A stretch of DNA of 64,000 nucleotides, from the NCBI GenBank assembly GCA_021731085.1, contig JAKFYB010000008.1, positions 62,001 through 126,000 on the forward strand, in the 5' to 3' direction. Position numbers and translations under genes: made by a program. This DNA is from Dehalococcoidia bacterium (GTDB lineage Bacteria > Chloroflexota > Dehalococcoidia > DSTF01 > JACRBR01). How positions within the stretch are numbered: the stretch's first letter is position 1; the number at the start of each line of letters is the position of its first letter. The notes beneath the pieces are model-generated. The model searched no databases. It saw only the letters and a program-made list of their open reading frames with translations, and was not told the origin of the DNA. Of the stretch, positions 8,954-16,304 are shown one piece after another.

Positions 8954-10141
8954 ATGGCCGTGCCCCAACTGGACCTCAGCCGCTTCTACCATCCGATGTC
9001 CGGACGCGATCCCGATGAGGAGCACCGGACATCCACGCCGCTGGAGCTGTTCTTTGACCTTTGCTTCGTCGTCGCGATCGCGTTCGCCGCGAGCGGGCTC
9101 CACCACTCGCTCATAGACGACCACGCATGGGACGGGCTGCGCGACTACGCGTTCGTGTTCTTCGCCATCTGGTGGGCGTGGATGAACTTCACGTGGTTCG
9201 CATCGGCCTACGACACCGACGACGTTCCGTACCGCATCGTGACGATGGTCCAGATCGCTGGCGCACTGATCCTCGCGGCAGGCGTGCCGCGTGCGATGGA
9301 GAACGGCGACTTCGAGCTCGTGACGTGGGGCTACGTCGTCATGCGGCTCGCGCTCGTGACGCAGTGGTTGCGCGCGGCTCACGACGACCCGCCACGGCGT
9401 ACGACTGCGCTGCGATTCGCGATTGGCGTTACGATCGTGCAGTGCCTGTGGGTCGCGCGGCTCTGGACAAACGACCTAATATACGTGTCATTCGTGGTCC
9501 TGGCGATTGCCGATGTGTTGGTGCCTGTGTGGTCGGAGCGTGCTTCGACAGGGACTCGCTGGCATCCTGAACACATCGCGGAACGCTACGGGCTCTTCAC
9601 GATCATCGTGCTTGGTGAGGCAGTCCTCGCAGCGACGATCGCGTTCCAGGTCGCGCTCGATGCAGGCGGCGGCGATTTCGAGCTGCTGACGTTGTGTATC
9701 GCCAGCGTCCTGACCATCTTTTCGATGTGGTGGCTCTACTTCGACCATCCGCCCGACGACGACCTCACGTCAACCATGCGCGCATTCCTCTGGGGCTACG
9801 GGCACTACTTCATCTTCGGCGCGATCGCGGCGGCGGGCGTCGGCATTGAGGTCGCCGTCGATTACAGCGTCGGCGCGTCGGAGTTGTCAGAACGAGCGAC
9901 TGGCTTCGCGATATCGATGCCGGTCGCCGTCTACGTGGTCGGAATCTGGGCGTTGCATCTGCTGCGGCACATGCGAGGACCGCTGAATGCGGCATTCCCG
10001 CTGGCGGCCGTGCTCATCGTCGGAGCGGGACTGACGCCGATTCCAGTGCACATGGTGGCGGCAATACTCGTGGCCTTGCTCGCAGCGGTCATCCTCGAGG
10101 CGCCGCACACTGAGCGCCACGCCACGCACGTCGATCACTAA
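8954..10141 (+). CDS. Low temperature requirement protein A (LtrA) family membrane protein
   Basis: 395 residues, about ten hydrophobic segments. The N-terminal TPLELFFDLCFVVAIAFAAS is the LtrA family signature (residues about 28-47), and ERYGLFTIIVLGEAVLAAT near residue 210 is a second conserved block. The protein is an integral inner-membrane protein; the biochemical function of the family is not established (first noted in cold growth of Listeria). The gene has its own start 46 bases after the previous stop and no functional links nearby. Confidence 0.88.
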   Translation: MAVPQLDLSRFYHPMSGRDPDEEHRTSTPLELFFDLCFVVAIAFAASGLHHSLIDDHAWDGLRDYAFVFFAIWWAWMNFTWFASAYDTDDVPYRIVTMVQIAGALILAAGVPRAMENGDFELVTWGYVVMRLALVTQWLRAAHDDPPRRTTALRFAIGVTIVQCLWVARLWTNDLIYVSFVVLAIADVLVPVWSERASTGTRWHPEHIAERYGLFTIIVLGEAVLAATIAFQVALDAGGGDFELLTLCIASVLTIFSMWWLYFDHPPDDDLTSTMRAFLWGYGHYFIFGAIAAAGVGIEVAVDYSVGASELSERATGFAISMPVAVYVVGIWALHLLRHMRGPLNAAFPLAAVLIVGAGLTPIPVHMVAAILVALLAAVILEAPHTERHATHVDH

Positions 10142-10157
10142 GCCAGGCTCACAGCTA

Positions 10158-10176
10158 GCGGCGCGGGCTGAAAGCC
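10158..10176. repeat. Degenerate half-copy of the CGCGGGCT palindrome family
   Basis: GCGGCGCGGGCTGAAAGCC matches the left half of the palindrome seen at 42196, 45456, 56897 and 59645, but the right arm is lost. It lies between the LtrA and MFS genes. Confidence 0.4.
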
Positions 10177-10213
10177 ACGTTCAGTCTGGCAAGGTCTCGC
10201 CTACACTGGCGCC

Positions 10214-11431
10214 GTGACGCTGTCCCCTGACGCGCGCATCCTGTTGCTCACGCGGACGATCCGGTCGTTCTCCGACGGGTTTGTCTCCGTGCTGCTCGCC
10301 AGCTACCTCGCCGGCATCGGCTTCTCCGACGTGCGGATCGGCGCCATCGCGACGGCGACGCTGCTGGGCACCGCGCTCGCGACGCTCATCGTTGGTGCGG
10401 TGACCGATTCGCTCGGACGCCGCCGCGTGCTGGCCTACGCGACGTTGCTCGCCGTGGCGACGGGCCTCGGCTTTGCATCGACCGAGACATTCGTCCTGCT
10501 GCTGATGATCGCCATCGTCGGCACGTTGAACCCATCCGCGGGCGACGTGAGCGTCTTTCTCCCCGTCGAGCAGGCCGTCCTTCCGCAAACTGTCGACGCC
10601 AACCGGCGGACGCGTCTGTTCGCGCGCTACAACCTCTTCGGTGCGCTGGCTGCGGCCGCCGGCGCGCTCTTCGCGGCTGTACCTTCGCTGCTCGACCGCT
10701 GGTATGGCTGGGACCAGGTCGATGTCGAGCGCGCGATGTTCGTCGTTTATGCGGGGCTCGCTCTCGTGAACCTGCTGCTCTACACGCGCCTGACGCCCAA
10801 GGTCGAGGTCGAACGCACCGGCGGGGCGACAAAGAACGCGCCTCTGCATCGTTCGCGTGGCGTCGTCTTAAAGCTGTCGGCGTTGTTCTCGCTCGACGCG
10901 TTCGCCGGCGGTTTCGTTGTGCAGTCGATCCTCGCGCTGTGGCTCTTCAAGCGCTACGGGCTCTCGACGGGCGAGGCCGGCGTGATCTTCTTCGCAGCCG
11001 GCGTCTGTACTGCGTTCTCGATGCTCGCTGCCGCCCGCATCGCCGAGCGCTTCGGCCTGATCAACACGATGGTGTTCACGCACCTGCCGTCGAACATCCT
11101 GCTGATCCTCGTCGCCTTCATGCCGAATTTGCAGCTCGCGATCGTCATGCTATTGGGGCGGTTCCTGCTGTCGCAGATGGATGTACCGACGCGCCAGTCC
11201 TACACCATGGCCGTCGTCGATCCCGACGAGCGCGCAGCCGCCGCCAGCGTCACCGGCGTTTCACGCAGCCTCGCCGCGTCCGGCAGCCCGGTGATCGCCG
11301 GAGCGATGCTCGGCGCGAGCACATTCGGCTGGCCGCTGGTCATCGCAGGCACGCTGAAGTCGGTGTACGACCTGCTGTTGCTGTCGCAGTTCAGAGGCGT
11401 GAAGCCCGAAGAAGAGATCGTGAAGGTCTGA
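10214..11431 (+). CDS. Major facilitator superfamily transporter
   Basis: 405 residues with about twelve hydrophobic segments. The loop after the second segment has GAVTDSLGRRRVL, the MFS motif A (GxxxDxxGRRxxL). The start is GTG at 10214. The second half contains RIAERFGLINTMVF and SQMDVPTRQSYTMAVV, typical of drug- or sugar-type permeases of this superfamily. The stop is 3 bases from the stop of the convergent MoaD-like gene, so no transcription terminator of its own is seen. The substrate is unknown. Confidence 0.85.
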   Translation: MTLSPDARILLLTRTIRSFSDGFVSVLLASYLAGIGFSDVRIGAIATATLLGTALATLIVGAVTDSLGRRRVLAYATLLAVATGLGFASTETFVLLLMIAIVGTLNPSAGDVSVFLPVEQAVLPQTVDANRRTRLFARYNLFGALAAAAGALFAAVPSLLDRWYGWDQVDVERAMFVVYAGLALVNLLLYTRLTPKVEVERTGGATKNAPLHRSRGVVLKLSALFSLDAFAGGFVVQSILALWLFKRYGLSTGEAGVIFFAAGVCTAFSMLAAARIAERFGLINTMVFTHLPSNILLILVAFMPNLQLAIVMLLGRFLLSQMDVPTRQSYTMAVVDPDERAAAASVTGVSRSLAASGSPVIAGAMLGASTFGWPLVIAGTLKSVYDLLLLSQFRGVKPEEEIVKV

Positions 11432-11434
11432 CAG

Positions 11435-11710
11435 CTACATGCCGCCTGCAACGGCAGGCACGATGCTCACTTCATCACCAGGCTTGAGCGCCGTTTTGAT
11501 GTTATCGAGAAAGCGCACATCTTCGCCGTTCACGTAGATGTTCACGAAGCGCCGAATCTCGCCCTGCTCATCGACGATGCGCTCCTTGATGCCCGGAAAC
11601 TCCGTCTCAAGTTTGTCGACCGCCTCAGCAAGCGTTGCCGCCTCACTGTTCACGACATCAATGTCGTTCGTGAGCTTCCGCAGCGGCATAGGTATTCGTA
11701 TCGATGCCAT
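11435..11710 (-). CDS. MoaD/ThiS-family sulfur carrier with C-terminal GG-M
   Basis: 91 residues of ubiquitin-like beta-grasp fold. It begins at ATG 11710 behind an AGGGG ribosome site; a longer reading upstream lacks conserved sequence. The C-terminus DEVSIVPAVAGGM carries the Gly-Gly of sulfur-carrier proteins, followed by one extra Met. Carriers of this family are activated at the terminal Gly to a thiocarboxylate that donates sulfur to MoCo, thiamin, cysteine (CysO) or homocysteine (HcyS). The extra residue means a processing step would be needed, as for carriers trimmed by JAMM-type proteases. It is the third gene of a thrC / NIL-domain / MoaD run, pointing to sulfur amino acid synthesis rather than molybdopterin. 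No protease or E1-like activator lies in the window. Confidence 0.85.
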   Translation of the reverse strand: MASIRIPMPLRKLTNDIDVVNSEAATLAEAVDKLETEFPGIKERIVDEQGEIRRFVNIYVNGEDVRFLDNIKTALKPGDEVSIVPAVAGGM

Positions 11711-11760
11711 GTCGTTGATCCCCTGTTGTTTGCTGTTTGCTGTTGGCTGTGCCGCAGGCG

Positions 11761-12003
11761 CTAGCCCTCGACGATATCGCCCTGCACGGGATCGACGCGC
11801 ACGCCCTTCGTGGCCACCCACTCCAGCGCCTGCTCGATCTCCTCGATCGGGCCGTCCATCTCCAGCACCACCCAGCCGCGGTCGTCGGTGACGTCCGCCC
11901 GCCGAACATTTGTGACAATGTTGTACTGCTTGCCGAGCTCATAGATGATCGGCAGCGTAATGAGCTCCTGTGGGAACGTGAACTTCACTCGTTGCTTCGC
12001 CAT
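11761..12003 (-). CDS. NIL domain-containing protein
   Basis: 80 residues forming a single NIL domain: RVKFTFPQELITLPIIYELGKQ, the NIVTNVRRADV strand, and the DDRGWVVLEMDG segment ending in EWVATKGVRVDP. The domain takes its name from the C-terminal methionine-sensing part of MetN, and stand-alone copies occur with sulfide-to-homocysteine genes. The ATG at 12003 has a GGAG site 8 bases upstream. The gene lies 104 bases after thrC and 50 bases before the MoaD-like gene on the same strand. A regulatory, methionine-binding or sulfur-transfer partner role in the operon is inferred from family and context only. Confidence 0.88.
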   Translation of the reverse strand: MAKQRVKFTFPQELITLPIIYELGKQYNIVTNVRRADVTDDRGWVVLEMDGPIEEIEQALEWVATKGVRVDPVQGDIVEG

Positions 12004-12107
12004 AATGCGTCTCCTTCGGAGAGCCTGCGCCGTCAGGCAGTCACGTGATCGTTACAGGTTACAACCGACCGTGCCAATCGCGGGTCGCGCTGTGTGACAT
12101 TTCGGGT

Positions 12108-13364
12108 TCAGACTGCGGCAGCGGTCTCGCGCGCCTGCGTACGCTCGCCGAGCACCGCCTCGAACGAGGCCATCGTCGGCGCCACGTGCAGCGGCAGTTC
12201 GAGCGCGCTCTCAATCGCTTCCTGCGTCTTCAGGCCTCCGCCCGTGATGTACGCGACCGTCACTTCGTCCGGCGCGATCTTTCCGGCCAGCGCGAGCTTC
12301 CGCAGCCCCGAGATCACGACGCCGCCAGCCGTCTCAGCGAAGATGCCTTCGCTTTCGGCCAGCAGCTTGATTCCCTCAACGATCTCCTCGTCCTCGGACG
12401 CGACGCCATGCCCGCCGCTCTCCTCCATCACCTGCAGCGCGTAGTAGCCGTCGGCTGGATTGCCAATGGCGAGCGACTTCGCGATCGTATTCGGGCGGAC
12501 GGGCTTGATGTTGTGCGTGTGTCCTTCGAACGCCGTTACGATCGGCGAACAGCCGCGCGCCTGCGCTCCGGACATCTTTGTCTGGACGCTGTCGATCAGC
12601 CAGAGCTTCGACAGCTCCTGCAGGCCCTTCCAGATTTTCACGTACAGCGAGCCCGATGCCATCGGCGCGACGACGTGCTCGGGCGCGCGCCACCCGAGCT
12701 GCTCCGCCACTTCGTACGCCAGCGTCTTGCTGCCTTCCGCGTAGTACGGCCGCATGTTGATGTTGACGAACGCCCACTTGTACTTGTCCGCGAGTTCGCT
12801 GCAGAGGCGGTTCACGTCGTCGTAGTTCCCATCGACGGCGACGAGCGTCGCGCCGTACACGCTCGAGCCGATGATCTTGCCGCGCTCGAGGTCCGATGGA
12901 ATGAAGACGTACGCTTCGAGACCAGCGGACGCTGCGTGCGCCGAGACGCTGTTCGCGAGGTTCCCGGTCGATGCACAGGCCAGCGTCTCGAACCCGAATT
13001 CGCGCGCCTTCGTGGCGGCGACGGTGACGACGCGGTCCTTGAACGACCATGTAGGGTTCGCGCAGTCGTTCTTGATGTAGAGGTTCTTCAGGCCTAGGTG
13101 CTCGCCCAGGTTCTTCGCGCGAATCAGCGGCGTGAAGCCGGCATTGATATCGACGGCGTATGCCGGGTCGGCCGGCAACAGGTCGGCATAGCGCCAGACG
13201 GAGTTCGGGCCGCGCTCGATCGTCTCGCGCGTGATGTTCCGGTGCATCGCCTCATAGTCGTAGGCGACCTCCAGCGGGCCGAAACAAAACTCGCAGACGT
13301 GTAAGGGTTCAAGGCCGTATTCGCGGCCGCATTCACGGCAGCGCAGGGCTTTGGCGTAAGGCAT
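12108..13364 (-). CDS. thrC: Threonine synthase (PLP fold type II)
   Basis: 418 residues. The N-terminus has a zinc ribbon (CRECG ... CEFCF), as in one threonine synthase class. NPTWSFKDRVVTVAA holds the PLP-binding Lys and CASTGNLANSVSAHA is the phosphate-binding loop; AYITGGGLK lies near the end. ATG 13364 is preferred over the in-frame TTG at 13382 because the GGAGGT site (13375-13380) sits between them. The enzyme makes threonine from O-phosphohomoserine. The linked NIL and sulfur-carrier genes leave open a second possibility: sulfur addition to O-phosphohomoserine to give homocysteine. It is transcribed from a good promoter at 13552-13581 through a structured leader of about 180 bases. 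Confidence 0.9.
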   Translation of the reverse strand: MPYAKALRCRECGREYGLEPLHVCEFCFGPLEVAYDYEAMHRNITRETIERGPNSVWRYADLLPADPAYAVDINAGFTPLIRAKNLGEHLGLKNLYIKNDCANPTWSFKDRVVTVAATKAREFGFETLACASTGNLANSVSAHAASAGLEAYVFIPSDLERGKIIGSSVYGATLVAVDGNYDDVNRLCSELADKYKWAFVNINMRPYYAEGSKTLAYEVAEQLGWRAPEHVVAPMASGSLYVKIWKGLQELSKLWLIDSVQTKMSGAQARGCSPIVTAFEGHTHNIKPVRPNTIAKSLAIGNPADGYYALQVMEESGGHGVASEDEEIVEGIKLLAESEGIFAETAGGVVISGLRKLALAGKIAPDEVTVAYITGGGLKTQEAIESALELPLHVAPTMASFEAVLGERTQARETAAAV

Positions 13365-13387
13365 TGGTCGGCGTACCTCCAAAATGG

Positions 13388-13543
13388 GCCGCGCGAGGCG
13401 CGCGGCAGCAGGGGATGGCTCTATCCCAGGCGGGCGCCCCGGCTCTCCCGGGGCTGGAGCATCGCCATGCTGCGGAGGTTCATGCGCTTCCTGGTGAAGC
13501 CGACAAAGTCGGTCTTAATACATAATCCGCCCCACAGGCGGAT
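13388..13543 (-). promoter_or_regulatory. Hairpin-rich leader of the thrC operon (candidate attenuator or riboswitch)
   Basis: In transcript order the leader can form ATCCGCC/GGCGGAT (13525-13543), CCGAC/GTCGG (13500-13512), GCCCCGG/CCGGGGC (13436-13454, inside a 20-codon uORF), GGGAT/ATCCC (13412-13427) and a perfect 8-bp GCCGCGCG/CGCGCGGC with a 3-base loop (13388-13406). The last is followed by CCATTTT and then the thrC ribosome site. All five stems are perfect. The last resembles an intrinsic terminator, which suggests attenuation. No known riboswitch class was recognised. Confidence 0.55.
13421..13483 (-). CDS. Putative 20-residue upstream ORF (leader peptide) before thrC
   Basis: ATG at 13483 with an AGGA site 6-7 bases upstream, TAG at 13421. 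The peptide starts MNLRSMAML and ends PRESRGARLG. It has no Thr or Met run of the kind used in classical Thr attenuators. Its stop codon lies just before the last two hairpins, where a ribosome could influence their folding. Reality of translation is unproven. Confidence 0.3.
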   Translation of the reverse strand: MNLRSMAMLQPRESRGARLG

Positions 13544-13551
13544 CTGCGGGA

Positions 13552-13581
13552 AGGTTAGCAACGCACCCCTTCGGGTGTCAA
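13552..13581 (-). promoter_or_regulatory. Sigma-70-type promoter for the thrC operon
   Basis: On the minus strand TTGACA (13576-13581) is followed after 18 bases by TAACCT (13552-13557). This places the transcript start near 13545 and the whole hairpin series inside the leader. The -35 is perfect; the -10 is a 4/6 match. Confidence 0.5.
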
Positions 13582-13704
13582 ATATACAGCCTCGCGAACA
13601 TTTGACGCCGACTGGAACTGCGCCGGTTCGGTTCCTCGCATATAATCCTCCCACGTCCCCGCCTCGAATACCTCCGACCTCGAACCGCCACCCGGAGCAA
13701 CCGC

Positions 13705-16248
13705 ATGCGCCGCCTGCCCGCAATCACCGCCGGACTCATCGCGCTCGCAGCGCTCGTCGCCACCTTCACCGCGATCTCCATGCGCGTCGCCGAAGTCACA
13801 AACGCCGGCGAACCAGCCCCCGGCATCATCTTCCACATCGACTGCAACACGACGCTCGCCGGCATCCAGGATCAGTGCACGTACCCGACGGGTACGGTGC
13901 AGGTGGATGTTGACGTGGTCGTCGAGAACAACATAGGCGCAGCCTTCGATCTGGGAGCAGTCGGCTTTGAGTTGGTGAGCCTCGGTAATACGTTTTTCCG
14001 CCCGCTGTCTCCACCTTCATGCGATCCCGCGGGCAAGAACTGCAATCCGGACTTCAACGACACCGATATCAACGCACCCGATTGGGCGTGCAGTCCTCCC
14101 CCTCCGAGCGCTGACATCAACACAGACGGCAACCCGCAGACAGCTCAGGCATTCATAGGTTGCTTCAACGCGGGAATTCCGCCGTTCGTGAACGTGGCAC
14201 CCAGCTCGTTCTTGCGAATCGCGCGAACGAGGTATGCAGTTTCGTCCGACGTGACAGTTCCGCTGAGCTTGCGCGAGGTGAACATCTACGATCGGCACTT
14301 CGTTGAACTTGGTACATGCCCGACAATCATTGTTGCCGCAGACTGTCGGACAGCATCCGTGGTGATAGGCAGCGGCATCGCACCCACCCTCACGCCCACG
14401 CCGACATTCACCGTCACGCCAACGAACACACCCGGGCCGCAGACGACGCCGTCCGGCACGCCCACCGGCGCCGTTACCGACATCGTCGCCCTCAACCAGA
14501 GCGTCTGCATCGTTGCGAGCTCCATCTTCGCCGGAACCGCTCCGGTCGACGCCGCCCTCGGATGCCAGGGCGCGTCGTTCCAGCCGGACATCCAGAGCTT
14601 GATGGAATGTGTGCACCACCGACCGTTCTGCCCCGATGAGCCTCCACTCAACAAGGTCTTTCAACAAATCGACCCCGTCGACTTCGCCATCATCGACAGG
14701 GATCGCGATCAGTTCCACGCCGGGCAGGTCATGATGATCGCCGCCTTCGTAGACGGCGACTACCCCGTTCTGTTCGAGACTGAACAGGGCGTCCTGCTCA
14801 ATCACACCGGGTATCAGATGGGCCAGGAGGCCCTCTGCTACACGCCAAACCACGTCGACGCTAACCCCGGCGATCCCGACTGTGACGCGGATCCAACTAC
14901 CATCGGTGATGGAGTCGTGGTCGTGAAGATCTATATCGACGAGAGTGTCTCGCGCGGCACATTCGATGTGCGCGTCACCCAGGGGTTCGTCTCTCGCACG
15001 ATCCCGATCAACGTCGTTGGCCTTCCAACCACCATCGTCGTGGAGTCGCTTGACGACAAGACATCGATCGCCACCGGCGCGAAGCCGCGTACGATCGCCG
15101 GATTCACTCCGGACGTCGACGCCTGTGACTTCGCCGTCGATCCGCCCTTCTCAGGTGCCGAGTCTTCTCGAAAGACCAACCTGCTCATCAAGGTCCTCGA
15201 TGACGAGGGCGAAGAGGTTGTCGGTTCCCTGGTCGGCTGGACGCGCACCGGCAGCCGCTTCGACAGCGCGGCATTCGGCAGGACGGACATGCCTCATGGT
15301 GGCGCCGCCATCCCCCAGATCCCCATGCTCGATCTCGGCGCCCTGGGAGTGGGTTTCGTACAAACCATGTGCGGCGGCGCTACAGCCGGCACGATCAATG
15401 CCGTCCTGGTCTTCGACCCAGTCCTCGATTTCATGGCGCCACAGGACTACTCACTGCCGTACTCCATCGCATCGACCGGCACGCCTCCATCACCAACGCC
15501 GACGCCAACAGCCTGCGCAGACGACGCAGACTGCGACGGCGTGCCTGACAGCACCGACAACTGCGGCTACTACCCGCACAACGGGAACTTCTCCAACCTC
15601 ATAGGCCCCATCCCAAACCCCGATCAGGCCAACAACGATCGCAACTTCATCGACAACTCCCCGCCCTACGCGGCCGTCGCCGACGACCGCACCCGTGCCG
15701 ACTCCGACGTCTCCGGCGATGCGTGCGACACAGACGACGACAACGACGGACTCTTCGACATCGATGAAACCGGAGGCCCGCCCTGTCTCGCCGCCAGCGG
15801 CCCCACTGATCCTCTGAAGGATGACTCCGACAACGACCGCTTCCTCGACGCTGCTGAGTGCGCGATCAGCACCGACCCACTCGACCCGACTGACAAGCCG
15901 CCACTCACAGAATGCGGCCCACCCGGAGAGACCCTGTTTGCAATCCTCAGCGCGCGCACCGCGTTCTGCTACTTCGGTATCTACTTCAACTACCACTTCG
16001 CCAGTGTTGATTCAGATGCGGATGGCGATCTGCCAGCCGACGGCACCTACGATATCTGCGAGATCGCCTCCTTCAACGGCGACCGCCTCGTCAACGTCGC
16101 CGACACTGGCATGCTGGCTTTCGGCATCACCCGCGGGGTCACCCTCGCGAACATCGACCTCAACCGCGACGGCGTCCTCAACCCGGCCGACCAGGGAAGT
16201 CTGGCTGCAATTATTTCGTCGCGGGCCTGTCCTCTCCGGTTCAACTAG
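13705..16248 (+). CDS. Large secreted protein with Ca-binding TSP3-like repeats and C-terminal dockerin-like module
   Basis: 847 residues. The N-terminal hydrophobic segment (about 5-25) is a signal peptide or anchor. A beta-rich region with many Cys (about 30-220) ends in a Thr/Pro linker (TLTPTPTFTVTPTNTP). A second extracellular region follows to about 600, then Asp-rich repeats of thrombospondin type 3 style (DADCDGVPDSTDNC, DTDDDNDGLFDIDETGG). The last 55 residues contain two F-hand-like segments, FNGDRLVNVADTGMLAF and DLNRDGVLNPADQGSLAAI, matching the duplicated Ca-binding pattern of dockerins. A TATAAT at 13641-13646 may be its -10. The next gene, 56 bases on, encodes a cohesin-like surface protein, so the pair may bind each other. 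No enzyme domain is recognised. Confidence 0.75.
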   Translation: MRRLPAITAGLIALAALVATFTAISMRVAEVTNAGEPAPGIIFHIDCNTTLAGIQDQCTYPTGTVQVDVDVVVENNIGAAFDLGAVGFELVSLGNTFFRPLSPPSCDPAGKNCNPDFNDTDINAPDWACSPPPPSADINTDGNPQTAQAFIGCFNAGIPPFVNVAPSSFLRIARTRYAVSSDVTVPLSLREVNIYDRHFVELGTCPTIIVAADCRTASVVIGSGIAPTLTPTPTFTVTPTNTPGPQTTPSGTPTGAVTDIVALNQSVCIVASSIFAGTAPVDAALGCQGASFQPDIQSLMECVHHRPFCPDEPPLNKVFQQIDPVDFAIIDRDRDQFHAGQVMMIAAFVDGDYPVLFETEQGVLLNHTGYQMGQEALCYTPNHVDANPGDPDCDADPTTIGDGVVVVKIYIDESVSRGTFDVRVTQGFVSRTIPINVVGLPTTIVVESLDDKTSIATGAKPRTIAGFTPDVDACDFAVDPPFSGAESSRKTNLLIKVLDDEGEEVVGSLVGWTRTGSRFDSAAFGRTDMPHGGAAIPQIPMLDLGALGVGFVQTMCGGATAGTINAVLVFDPVLDFMAPQDYSLPYSIASTGTPPSPTPTPTACADDADCDGVPDSTDNCGYYPHNGNFSNLIGPIPNPDQANNDRNFIDNSPPYAAVADDRTRADSDVSGDACDTDDDNDGLFDIDETGGPPCLAASGPTDPLKDDSDNDRFLDAAECAISTDPLDPTDKPPLTECGPPGETLFAILSARTAFCYFGIYFNYHFASVDSDADGDLPADGTYDICEIASFNGDRLVNVADTGMLAFGITRGVTLANIDLNRDGVLNPADQGSLAAIISSRACPLRFN

Positions 16249-16304
16249 GTATACTCCTCAGCAGAATCCAACCACTTCGAGGGCATTAATAGCGAGGCGC
16301 CAGG

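Noticed and set aside
13388-13581. Known SAM or classical threonine attenuator in the thrC leader
   Set aside because: The conserved SAM-riboswitch sequences were not found and the uORF lacks Thr/Ile runs, so no known class is claimed.
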